A stretch of DNA of 64,000 nucleotides from JANXQG01 sp964615095. GTDB lineage: Bacteria > Planctomycetota > Planctomycetia > Pirellulales > Thermoguttaceae. A program made the translations under genes and the position numbers. The stretch is taken from contig CAZTPX010000038.1 of assembly GCA_964615095.1 (NCBI GenBank), positions 1 to 64,000 on the forward strand, given 5' to 3'. A model generated the notes under the pieces. That model was not told the DNA's origin. It ran no database searches and was given only the letters and a program-made list of their open reading frames with translations. This document shows, one piece after another, positions 54,874-62,878 of the stretch; the first letter of the stretch is position 1; each line of letters opens with the position of its first letter.

Positions 54874-55401
54874 ATGGACAACAATGCCTCCAAGACGGCT
54901 TTCTTCGTAGCACCTTTCGCCATTGATGGGAGCCTGATTGGTCTTGGCGAATGGCAGATAGCCGATCTCTCGCCCAAGTGGCTAGGCGTCTGTGAGCAAT
55001 TATTGAGGGATCACGGGCCAAGTTTCTGCACCACTCTTGGGCAGATGCTCGATCATATCGAGATCAAGCTGACTTCGGCCCGTGGCGCAGGGTTGGGGGC
55101 GTTCTCCGTCCACGGCCATGTCGCCACGTCCACGGCCTGCTTTCGTGGCGAAGATGCAGGTGCCGAGGGAGAACTTATGAAGATGTTCATCGACTCCCTG
55201 TGCCGAACAGCCGTCGTGCGTCAAGCCCAGGCGACGACGCATCCATTTGCTGAGATGACCAAGATCACGGCTCGTCCACTTCACGTCGTAGTGGCGTGGG
55301 CCAATGCGGCGATTGCCGACGAGGATCAGCGGGTGGTGGCCGAGTTGGCGACCCGCCGCCGCCGACCATTGGGCAGCAGGCGTTCCTCCTGGTTCAAGTG
55401 A
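54874..55401 (+). CDS. Uncharacterised 175-aa protein, end of the island operon
   Basis: Starts 11 bases after the phosphatase. The product begins MDNNASKTAFFVAPFAIDGS, has EGELMKMFIDSLCRTAVVRQ in the middle and ends in a basic tail (RRRRPLGSRRSSWFK). No signal peptide. Family not recognised. It could be another immunity protein or an accessory factor. Confidence 0.6.
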   Translation: MDNNASKTAFFVAPFAIDGSLIGLGEWQIADLSPKWLGVCEQLLRDHGPSFCTTLGQMLDHIEIKLTSARGAGLGAFSVHGHVATSTACFRGEDAGAEGELMKMFIDSLCRTAVVRQAQATTHPFAEMTKITARPLHVVVAWANAAIADEDQRVVAELATRRRRPLGSRRSSWFK

Positions 55402-55564
55402 TGGAAATACCGCTCGCGCTTTTGCTCGGGAATTTCTCCCAGCAATACAGGACTCAGCAGTGAGCACCAGAAGACAGCCCAGTCTTCATTGCTACAAGCC
55501 ATAAGGTTTGACTCCGAACAGGGTGAAGGATGGATAAAAACCCGTGTCAGAGTCTCATGCTACC
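55402..55564. other. Gene-free stretch
   Basis: No supported coding sequence between the island operon and the decayed zinc-ribbon gene. Confidence 0.4.
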
Positions 55565-56190
55565 TCACGAAAACCCAGATCTTGTCGCGAAACGGGGGAA
55601 GAACTTTTGCGGAAACAACGCCTCCCATTCGGCGATCAGATAAAGCAGTTGCCGCGAGTGGCAGAGCAACTGCTCGCGTTGCGGGCTGCGGAACTTGTGC
55701 GGCGCCACGGCGCCGACGAAGCGGTGGCAGACGGAGCCAGGATGCTGTTCCTGGATCTGTTGGCGGCCGTGGGCCAGCACGGTACATAGCGATCCCAGCC
55801 AGGTCAGCATGCACCAGATCGTACTGTGGTGCAGCGCTCGTTCCTCGATGGCCGATGACTGCGGCTGCGGCTGATAGCCAATCACTCGTCTTCCAGGGCT
55901 GGCCGTCTCACGGTAGGACTGCCGGTCGTTCTCCAGGTAGCTGGCGGCAAGGTGCAGGAGGGTCCCACAGGCGTAACGCTTATAAGGAAGTACGAAAGTC
56001 GGGATAATCGGTAAAGACGTGACGGCACTTCCGGCACCGCCAGCGGCCCAGCCAGATGGTCAGGCTCAACACCATGTGCTCAGCGATAAGCCGCAAGCCG
56101 CGGCGACGCAACTCGTGGGGTGCGAACGGTCCGGGCTGTTCGCAACGGCCGCAAAACTTTCGGTAACACGCACGCTCGGCACTTCGTCGA
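55565..56190 (-). pseudogene. Decayed zinc-ribbon transposon-associated protein (DUF6431-like)
   Basis: Read on the minus strand from about 56190: YRKFCGRCEQPGPFAPHELR, then WRCRKCRHVFTDYPDF, two CxxC zinc ribbons. Around 55985 the frame shifts and continues LPYKRYACGTLLHLAASYLE and ATRSGF at its end. The layout matches zinc-ribbon proteins carried by insertion elements. A frameshift and a missing N-terminal end make it a pseudogene. Confidence 0.6.
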
Positions 56191-56943
56191 CGTACGGATT
56201 GATTGTGTTTCTCGACTTCGCTTACAGTTGTCGGGCGGGGCAGTTCGATACTGATGGCAAGATCTTTCTTGAGGGGAGGAGCGAGGATCCGTTGTCAACA
56301 GCCTTGCTCCTCCTTCTTTTATGCGCGCACCGTCCCCCGGAACGTAGAGAAGGGGGCGGGGTTCTAGATAAATCTAACCGGGCGGGGTTACTGCGCGGGA
56401 TAGGGGCGGGCTTCTATCCGGCCGATTATAAAAAGACTCCATCCGGTTATTCCGGCTGCGCAAAGCTGCGCGCCGCAATAGGGCGGCAATTATTTCTCCC
56501 ATTGGTAAAGTGTGGATAGCCAATCTGTAGCGACGAACAAATCTGAACAATCCATGCCAATCTCGCCGTGAGGCCCAACGTAGGGGCTGTGAGCCAAGTA
56601 AAGGTCAACTAGCTGTGGCGTTGCGCGCTTGTAATCGAGCATAATGCGGAACGCCCCGGTTTTGCGAATGTCGGTGAACGACTTCGTTGTTAGGCCCTTC
56701 CGGATACCGGGCCGGCCAACTGCAGGCTTCGGCAACAGAAGCTAGTGGCCGTGTATCCGACGGGTCGCATGACGGGCGCTGACGACTCGCATTTTTGGAG
56801 CGTACATTCCCAGATCCTGTCCTACTTGGAGCAGGTTTCCACGTACAAAAGCATCAACTTCCTGAAATCGCCAGGCGATGCCGCGAAATCGTCACATGGC
56901 CGTGGTGAAACACGGCAACAAAGAACGCCGGGATGAAGTTGAA
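56191..56943. other. Degraded region at the right part of the island
   Basis: No gene is well supported. A minus-strand frame at 56490-56735 (81 aa; MLDYKRATPQLVDLYLAHSP...) is possible but lacks a ribosome site. A plus-strand fragment (AVYPTGRMTGADDSHFW...) near 56748 looks like the end of a lost transposase. No copy of the tRNA-Pro 3' end was found, so the island's right boundary is unknown. Confidence 0.4.
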
Positions 56944-57531
56944 CTACAGCACGCCCTTGGTGCTGGGCACGCCCGTGATCCGCGGGTCAGGCTCCAGGGC
57001 GGCGCGCAGTGCGCGGGCGGCCGATTTAAAGACAGCCTCGGCAATATGATGACTGTTGCGGCCGTAGTGGACGAGAATGTGCACATTGCCTAACACGTTC
57101 ATGGCGAAGGCCTGCCAGAAGTCGCCCACCAATTCGCTGTCGAAGTCGCCGATCTTGGCCGTGGGGAACTCGGCTTCGAAGACCAGAAAAGGTCGCCCGC
57201 CCAGATCGACCACGCTGCTGGCCAGCGTCTCGTCCATGGGCACGGCAAAGTGCCCGTAGCGGCGGATGCCGGCGCGATCACCCAGGGCCTGGCACATGGC
57301 CTGCCCCAGACAGATGCCCACGTCCTCGACCGTATGATGCTGATCGACGTGCAAGTCGCCGCGGGCCTCGATCGCCAGATCGATGGCCGCATGCTTGGCC
57401 AGGAGCGTGAGCATGTGGTCGAAAAAGCCGATGCCCGTGGCGATGCGGCCACGGCCGACGCCGTCGAGATCGATTTCCAAACGGATCTCGGTCTCCGCCG
57501 TTTTACGCTGGATGGTAGCCGTGCGCGACAT
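56944..57531 (-). CDS. hisB: Imidazoleglycerol-phosphate dehydratase
   Basis: Dehydrates imidazoleglycerol phosphate in histidine synthesis. The protein is 195 aa from ATG 57531. The two manganese-binding repeats are visible: DQHHTVEDVG and GRNSHHIAEAVFKSAARALR, plus FFDHML at about residue 38. This is the single-function, HisB-d type (no phosphatase domain). It lies downstream of hisC and in the same direction, with a 115-base gap that holds a family G-like remnant. Confidence 0.96.
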   Translation of the reverse strand: MSRTATIQRKTAETEIRLEIDLDGVGRGRIATGIGFFDHMLTLLAKHAAIDLAIEARGDLHVDQHHTVEDVGICLGQAMCQALGDRAGIRRYGHFAVPMDETLASSVVDLGGRPFLVFEAEFPTAKIGDFDSELVGDFWQAFAMNVLGNVHILVHYGRNSHHIAEAVFKSAARALRAALEPDPRITGVPSTKGVL

Positions 57532-57646
57532 AAAGAAATGAAAATTCGAAATAGGAATGTCGAAATACGCGACCCGCAAGCGGGCGCCCCGATACAAAAT
57601 CAAAAAACGGAATGACCCAAACCGCTGGAAACCGACGCGCCGGCCG

Positions 57647-58696
57647 CTACAGCAAGTTGCCCAGCGCCTCGACGCAGGCGTCGATCTCCGCGTCCGTGCC
57701 CACGGTGATCCGCAGGCCATCGCCCCAGCCGCGATACTCCATGTATCGGACGAGAATCCGCCGGCGTTTCAGTTCTTCGTACAAGGGCCGGATGCTCCGC
57801 CCGCCGTGCGCGGCCCACACGAAATTGGCCTGCGAATCAGGCACGATAAACCCTAAATCCCTCATAGCCGTCGCCAGCCGACCACGCGAGCCGAGGATCT
57901 TCTCGCGGGTGCGGGCCAGCCAGCCCTGGTCGCCGATGGCCGCCGTGGCCGCGGCGATCGACAGGGCATCGCAGTTGTACGAGTCTTTCACCTTCACGAA
58001 CTGCTCGATCAAGTGCGGCTGGGCCACCAGGTAGCCGAACCGTAGCCCCGCCAGGGCGTACGACTTGCTCAGCGTCCGCGAAACCATGATTTTCTCGTTC
58101 TTGGTCACCAGCTCCATGCAATTCGTCTGGGCGAAGTCGGCATAGGCCTCGTCGACCAGCAGGGGGCAAGGCAGCCGCCGGGCCAGTTCCAGCACGGCCT
58201 CGGGCGGAACGACCGTGCCGGAGGGGCTGTTAGGATTGGCCAGGAAGACCAGCCGCAGATTGTCGCCGCCTTGGGCAAAGGCCGGCGGCAGCGTCCAATC
58301 GGGCTGGAAGTGGATCTCTTCGCTCCGCGCGGCTTGCAACTCGGCCAGCGTACGGTAAAGGATATAGCTGGGATACGGCAACCGCAGCAGTTGCCCTTCG
58401 CCCACCAGGGCGCGGGTCACGATCGTGAGGATGTCGTCGCTGCCGTTGCCCGCCAGGATCCACTGCGGCGGCACGTCCAGTAATTGGCTCGCACAGCGGC
58501 GAAAGTTCTCCGCTATCGGGTCGGGATATTTCTGCAGCCCGCGCTGGAGCGCCTCGTTGACAGCCACTGCCACCGCGGGCGAGGGCGGATAGGGGTTCTC
58601 GTTGGTGTTCAGCTTGATGAACCCGTCGCCCTGCGGCTGTTCGCCGGGCACGTAGCCGGACATGGACTGGATGTTGGAGCGGAAGTAGCTGGGCAT
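57647..58696 (-). CDS. hisC: Histidinol-phosphate aminotransferase
   Basis: PLP-dependent enzyme of the histidine pathway. The protein is 349 aa. The PLP lysine is in SRTLSKSYALAGLRFGY, with NPNSPSGT and LVDEAYADFAQ earlier. It begins 36 bases downstream of the 94-aa gene and is followed by hisB, so the his genes may share a transcript with the small pair upstream. Confidence 0.95.
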   Translation of the reverse strand: MPSYFRSNIQSMSGYVPGEQPQGDGFIKLNTNENPYPPSPAVAVAVNEALQRGLQKYPDPIAENFRRCASQLLDVPPQWILAGNGSDDILTIVTRALVGEGQLLRLPYPSYILYRTLAELQAARSEEIHFQPDWTLPPAFAQGGDNLRLVFLANPNSPSGTVVPPEAVLELARRLPCPLLVDEAYADFAQTNCMELVTKNEKIMVSRTLSKSYALAGLRFGYLVAQPHLIEQFVKVKDSYNCDALSIAAATAAIGDQGWLARTREKILGSRGRLATAMRDLGFIVPDSQANFVWAAHGGRSIRPLYEELKRRRILVRYMEYRGWGDGLRITVGTDAEIDACVEALGNLL

Positions 58697-58732
58697 GATG
58701 GTTGAAACGGAAACCGGTCGAGGAAGCCCGGC

Positions 58733-59017
58733 TTAACCCGGGACCGACTCTCCCACGGCGGAGCCGGCTTCGTAAAGATCTTCCGGCTCGATTTCCACTC
58801 GGGCCACGCTGCAAGCTGCCTTCTGCACGTCGGCGATGCCCGAACGAATCGCCTGCTCCAGAGACTCCGCCTCGCGGTGCAAGGTAACCATGACCGTCCC
58901 GCCTCGCGAACTGGGCGAGCCGTCATCGCATCCCGCTTCGTACAGGTCTTCGACCAACTGGTCGGTCAATTCGGTTCCCTTGGAGAGGACCAAAGTGAAG
59001 TCGTAGCGTTTCATCAT
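58733..59017 (-). CDS. 94-aa partner protein of a HicA-like gene
   Basis: A 94-aa protein (MMKRYDFTLVLSKGTELTDQ...). From memory, its first 80 residues match a family that follows a small HicA-like gene in cyanobacteria and planctomycetes: an LVLSG-type strand, then a DLYEAGCDDG loop and a LHREAESLEQAIRSGIADVQ helix, then RVEIEPEDLY. EDLYEAG occurs twice, once at the C-terminus. It may be an antitoxin-like or structural partner. The strong GGAGGAGA ribosome site sits inside the tail of the preceding gene. Family behaviour is recalled, not checked. Confidence 0.65.
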   Translation of the reverse strand: MMKRYDFTLVLSKGTELTDQLVEDLYEAGCDDGSPSSRGGTVMVTLHREAESLEQAIRSGIADVQKAACSVARVEIEPEDLYEAGSAVGESVPG

Positions 59018-59066
59018 TCATTCTCCTCCGGGCTGATGGGAGCAACCATCCACTGCACGCCGAATA

Positions 59067-59255
59067 TCACCGGGCATGGGCTTCGGGCACGCGCGGGGTG
59101 CTGTATACGGCGTGCTGGCACCCCTCGCGATTACGTAGTGGGCAGTACAGCCGACCCCAGGCATGCGCCCTTGGCCCCGCTTTTCGCAATGTCCAGCCGT
59201 GCGCCAGGGCATACTGCACCGCCTCGCGGATATGTTTGTTGGGGTGGTCGCTCAT
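59067..59255 (-). CDS. HicA-like small protein with apparent +1 frameshift
   Basis: A 62-aa protein (MSDHPNKHIREAVQYALAHG) ending after HAR at a TGA (59067-59069). The sequence WTLRKAGPRAHAWGRLYCPL and YSTPRVPEAHAR resembles dsRBD-fold HicA-like proteins. In the +1 frame the tail DIRRAVDGCSHQPGGE continues to 59018, matching the usual IRRAVDNC-H tail of that family. So one extra T after CGG interrupts an otherwise intact gene. It could be a sequencing error, a mutation, or a programmed frameshift (CGG TGA). The partner gene begins right after the tail. Confidence 0.65.
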   Translation of the reverse strand: MSDHPNKHIREAVQYALAHGWTLRKAGPRAHAWGRLYCPLRNREGCQHAVYSTPRVPEAHAR

Positions 59256-59426
59256 ACAAACTGCATTATATGTCGCCCGGAGGGCAAACGGTAGACAGTA
59301 GCAGCAAAAACGCAGAGTTTACGACACTGCGAGTGCTCTTCTTTGACACCTGAAGTATTCCTTCACGGACCTGAGAGCCGTCAATGTGGCGGCTGCGCAG
59401 CAGCCCTGCCACGAGACGAGCAGGCG

Positions 59427-59678
59427 TTAGCCTTTCGGCGCGAGGACGTCGACTTCGTCGACGATGTTGAAGACGCCGGCAACGTGGCGACAGCACTGGT
59501 AGGTAAGCTGCTTCTCGTGGAACGAATCCACGCGGCCGCGAAGCGTCACCGTCCCACCGTCGGCCTCGACGTGCAACTGGCGGAACGATGGATGATGCCG
59601 CGAGGAGAGGAAAATCCTCACGCGGCGAGCGAGTTCGTTGTTGGAAACCTCACGGAGAGCCGCTCCTTCAGTCAACAT
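59427..59678 (-). CDS. BON-domain protein, cytoplasmic or periplasmic
   Basis: An 83-aa protein with a single BON domain: LHVEADGGTVTLRGRVDSFHEKQLTYQCCRHVAGVFNIVDEVDV. BON domains bind membranes or phospholipids. There is no signal peptide and no partner gene next to it. The N-terminal 25 residues form a helix. A role in envelope stress is likely for such proteins but not shown here. Confidence 0.82.
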   Translation of the reverse strand: MLTEGAALREVSNNELARRVRIFLSSRHHPSFRQLHVEADGGTVTLRGRVDSFHEKQLTYQCCRHVAGVFNIVDEVDVLAPKG

Positions 59679-59997
59679 ACCAGAGTCCTTTTATTCCTTA
59701 CGCAGTTGGGAATGATGTGTGCGCCCAAGGGGAAGACACCAAACACGTTCCAACCGTTCGCCTCATAAATTGCCCAGTCGTCAGGCGCGAACCATATTAT
59801 TCGCAATGTTATCGGGCGAAACGGCCGCTGTATTCAGCTTAAATCATATATCCCTACATGTTTCCGCATTGCCTGGCTTTCTTGCGTTGGAGAGCGATGC
59901 GAAGGGCGCTAGAGTTTGGTGAGAACCTCAATGCGGCATCAAGGCGACGCCGAACTGCGGCATTAAGTCGGCATGGTTCCATTCAAAGGCCGCAACA
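59679..59997. other. Gene-free stretch left of a family A repeat
   Basis: No supported coding sequence. The gap before the alpha/beta hydrolase gene totals about 440 bases and includes the family A palindrome at 59998-60064. Confidence 0.45.
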
Positions 59998-60064
59998 ACT
60001 GTAGGGAACGGCCTCCGTGCCGTTCCGCCTCGTTCGGAACGGCACGGAGGCCGTTCCCTACAGT
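59998..60064. repeat. Palindromic repeat, family A copy 4
   Basis: ACTGTAGGGAACGGCC begins the left arm and GGCCGTTCCCTACAGT ends the right. The arms (about 29 bp) are exactly complementary around a short loop. It carries GGCCTCCGTGCC in place of GCCCTCCGTGGC found in copies 2 and 3, with compensating change in both arms. Confidence 0.93.
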
Positions 60065-60118
60065 GCGACAGCAATGTGTTACCCGGCTTTGAACCATGCC
60101 TCTAAGTCCGGCCGCGTG

Positions 60119-61225
60119 TCATTCGTGCGGCAGCTTGACGGGTTTCCAGCCCCAGTCCTTGGCGTCGTCGTTCGTCACTAGTCGGGCCTTCATAAAGGCG
60201 GCGATCTTCTCCGGCACCTTCAACGACGGTTCCCCCAGGAGTTTCGTGCCCTGCAACTGCGTGTCGATCTTGAAGGACCATACGGTCATCGACTCGGGCT
60301 TGGCGCTGTCGGCCGGCGGCCGCGCATTGACGAAGATCGTGCGAAGCTGTTCCGCATCCTTGAGATACGGATTGCCAGGCTTCTGCTTGCCCACGACGAT
60401 CATCACTGGCAAAAAGCTGCAAATGGGCATTTGGATCGGCATCTTGACGATCTTCATCGTGTTCAGGCCGGTGACGTTGGTCTTCGGCGAAATCAACACC
60501 ACACCCTTGACGAATAGGCCCAGTTTCAGCGGGCCAACCTTGGCCTGTTCTTGCTCGTAACCCTGGGCGTCCCAGGCGGCATAGCTCAGGGCCAAGGCCG
60601 CCCCCTCCTCGACGCCGATGACCACCGTCTTGTCGATGTTCAGCTTCCTCTTGTTATTCTGTTCCCAGAGATAATCCTTGACTGCCCCAAGGTCCTGCGT
60701 CAGCATCAGGCCAATGTCGCTCGGCTTAAACTTCTTGGCGTCAACCTTTTCGAATTTCTTGCCCACCTTGATCTTAGTGCTTTCGCCGTGGCCGCGAAGG
60801 TCGGGCACGATGACGGTACAACGGAATTTCTTCTGCATGAACGGGGCCAGCCCGCCCTCTTGCGTGAAATCCTTGCTGCTGCCCTTGAAACCGTGTAGGA
60901 GAATGACGGGAATGGTGTCGCTGCCCTTGGTGCCGGGGAAGACGCTGCCCCTAAGTTCCAAACCGTCTCCGGTAGTCAGCTTGAGCGGTTCCGCGTCCGG
61001 CAACTCCGATTCGTCTTTCTCGTCGTCCTTCTCGGTCTTTTTTTCGGTATCCGTATCCCCGGCATCCTTTTTCTCGGCGCCTTTTTTTCCGGTCGCGTCC
61101 TGCGCCCAGGCATGCGGGGAACCAAGGCACAGTGAACAACCCAAGATGAGGGTCAGCCACCCCAAGAGAGATTTCGAAAAAACCAACCGATGCGGCTTGC
61201 AGGGCCGATGCGAAGCGAAAGACAT
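60119..61225 (-). CDS. Exported alpha/beta-hydrolase-fold protein lacking the nucleophile
   Basis: A 368-aa exported protein. The signal peptide ends at SPHAWAQ. A charged, Lys/Glu-rich linker (residues about 44-78) leads to an alpha/beta-hydrolase fold with the oxyanion-type strand VILLHGFKGSSKD at 107-119. The nucleophile elbow reads GVEEG at 204-208 instead of GxSxG, so Ser is replaced by Glu206. Other fold features (VPDLRGHGEST) are intact. It is probably a non-catalytic family member with a binding or structural role. Confidence 0.85.
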   Translation of the reverse strand: MSFASHRPCKPHRLVFSKSLLGWLTLILGCSLCLGSPHAWAQDATGKKGAEKKDAGDTDTEKKTEKDDEKDESELPDAEPLKLTTGDGLELRGSVFPGTKGSDTIPVILLHGFKGSSKDFTQEGGLAPFMQKKFRCTVIVPDLRGHGESTKIKVGKKFEKVDAKKFKPSDIGLMLTQDLGAVKDYLWEQNNKRKLNIDKTVVIGVEEGAALALSYAAWDAQGYEQEQAKVGPLKLGLFVKGVVLISPKTNVTGLNTMKIVKMPIQMPICSFLPVMIVVGKQKPGNPYLKDAEQLRTIFVNARPPADSAKPESMTVWSFKIDTQLQGTKLLGEPSLKVPEKIAAFMKARLVTNDDAKDWGWKPVKLPHE

Positions 61226-61465
61226 GACTACGGGACCTCTCAAAAAGAATTTCACCGGAACTGCGCGGGCTTGTTCCGGCCTACACCGTACCAAAGGCTA
61301 AACGGACAGCATAACACGTTCGGGGGAGAAAACGAGGATCCGCCTTTAGGACTGCGGAAACTGCTCCCGCCCACTTCCTACATGGTACTTCTATCGCCAG
61401 GGTGCGTCAATCTAAGCTCACGGCAAGGCGGACTAAAGTCCACTCTACGAAGAGGGCGGGCTTGC

Positions 61466-62122
61466 TCAGCGATTGCTCGACACGTCAGTGGCGTAGTCGT
61501 CGTGCCGGTCATGGGGATAGAAGTAGCGGGCGATCTGCTCCGCCAGGTTGTCCACGAACTGATTACGGAACTCCGCTTCGGGCAGTTCCTGCATGGGCGT
61601 GCTGCCGAACGTGGGATAGATGAACTGCGGCGGCCGCTTGTGCCATTCGACCTGTTTGTCGGCCATGTCGTAGACGCGGACACACACCGTGGCCCGCCCC
61701 TTGAAGAGCGTCGGGCCGTCCAGCACACTGAAGGCCTCGATATCGATGGCAACCACCTTCTCGGCCTTCAACTCCTTGCCGATTTCCAAGTAACCGTCGA
61801 TGCCTTTTTCATCCATCACCTTGGCGATCTTCTGCTGGTCGATGAGATGGATCTCTTTGATGTGGGCCTTCAGGCGCTCGCAGATCCCTTCGGCCAAGGC
61901 CCGGGAGGCGCCCGCATTGTTGAAATCCTGCGAGGTGAGCGCCTTGCAGACGACGGCCACTTTCTTGGTCTTCAACCCGTCCCATTCCGGTGGGATGTCG
62001 TAGCCCTCGTAGATCAGCGTAAAACTTTGCAGGGCCGACTTGCAGCCCACCCCGACCAGCGCGAAGAGGACCAGCAACAACACGACCAAGGGCCATCGAA
62101 ATGCAGGAGAGCGACGATCCAT
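61466..62122 (-). CDS. Planctomycete-type lipoprotein
   Basis: A 218-aa lipoprotein: the signal peptide ends LVGVGCKS, giving a lipobox with Cys27 as the lipid anchor. The body has alternating strand/helix pattern with KKVAVVCKALTSQDF and VVAIDIEAFSVLDG, resembling the N-terminal part of ABC-type or CsgG-like assembly proteins, but that is weak. It is divergent in sequence from neighbours and its function is unknown. Confidence 0.8.
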   Translation of the reverse strand: MDRRSPAFRWPLVVLLLVLFALVGVGCKSALQSFTLIYEGYDIPPEWDGLKTKKVAVVCKALTSQDFNNAGASRALAEGICERLKAHIKEIHLIDQQKIAKVMDEKGIDGYLEIGKELKAEKVVAIDIEAFSVLDGPTLFKGRATVCVRVYDMADKQVEWHKRPPQFIYPTFGSTPMQELPEAEFRNQFVDNLAEQIARYFYPHDRHDDYATDVSSNR

Positions 62123-62215
62123 CGTTATTCCCTAATCCATTCAAGTTGAGGACCTATCCGAGAACTTCGCCGAGCTCGCACCCGAGCCAGTCTGGCCGGG
62201 GTTTTCGGATAGGTT

Positions 62216-62659
62216 CTAAAACGTCAACAGTCGCCACACCCATTGCCCGGCAGTCACCAGGCAAACCGTACACGCCAGGGCGGCGACGGTCCATTCGCCG
62301 GGTTTACCGCCGAACCACTGTCCGCGGACGGCGGAAAGCAGCAACCAACCGGCGGCGACGGCGCCGAGCACCGCCAGGAGCGTGCCGCCGGCGTTGGCCG
62401 CCAGGGCATGCCCTATCTCTCCCCGCAGTAGCCAGGCCCACGACGTCGTCATGCCGCAGGCCGGGCAAGGCCGCTGGAAGATCACGTAGAACGTACAGGG
62501 CGGCAGACCGAGTTGCTCGTGCGTGCCGTGCCCCCGCGGATCGGGCGTCAGGGTCCCGGCCGTGGCCAGCAAGACCAGGGGGACCGAGGCCAGTGCGGCC
62601 AGCGCGACTCGCTTTCCCACGGGCATCGGTTTTGGACAAGGCTTGCCTGGTTCGTTCAC
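62216..62659 (-). CDS. DUF2752 membrane protein
   Basis: A 147-aa membrane protein with three predicted helices (residues about 18-35, 85-110 and 120-140). The signature CPACGMTTSWAWLLRG identifies DUF2752. The start is GTG 62659. Such proteins are often close to Tat or membrane-maturation genes, but no such gene is seen here. Confidence 0.9.
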   Translation of the reverse strand: MNEPGKPCPKPMPVGKRVALAALASVPLVLLATAGTLTPDPRGHGTHEQLGLPPCTFYVIFQRPCPACGMTTSWAWLLRGEIGHALAANAGGTLLAVLGAVAAGWLLLSAVRGQWFGGKPGEWTVAALACTVCLVTAGQWVWRLLTF

Positions 62660-62767
62660 GCGAAGTCGATTTATGGGGGGGAGGATAACAACTCACAACA
62701 CCCGCCGCAAGAGCGATTTTGGCCGGGCCAAAGGACCGGTCGATAAATAACTTTCGTCTTTCTGCGA

Positions 62768-62850
62768 GGGTGGCATGCCTTAAGCCTTTCTAGGCTAGGC
62801 ATGTCGGCGGCAAACATGCCTAGCCTAGAAAGGCTTAAGGCATGCCACCC
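62768..62850. repeat. Perfect 37-bp palindrome (family F)
   Basis: GGGTGGCATGCCTTAAGCCT... (62768-62804) is exactly complementary to 62814-62850, with a 9-base loop CGGCGGCAA. It is the longest perfect arm in the window. It sits 28 bases downstream of the ymdB-like gene's stop codon. Confidence 0.95.
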
Positions 62851-62878
62851 AAATCCGGAAGTTATTCGTCGGTCGCCC

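Noticed and set aside
56019..56519. 166-aa plus-strand frame
   Set aside because: Antisense to the decayed zinc-ribbon gene at its left end, with no ribosome site or family.
57585..57600. GCGCCCCGAT as a possible second tRNA-Pro end (island attachment site)
   Set aside because: Only 8 matching bases and no TTCAAATCC beside it; most likely chance.
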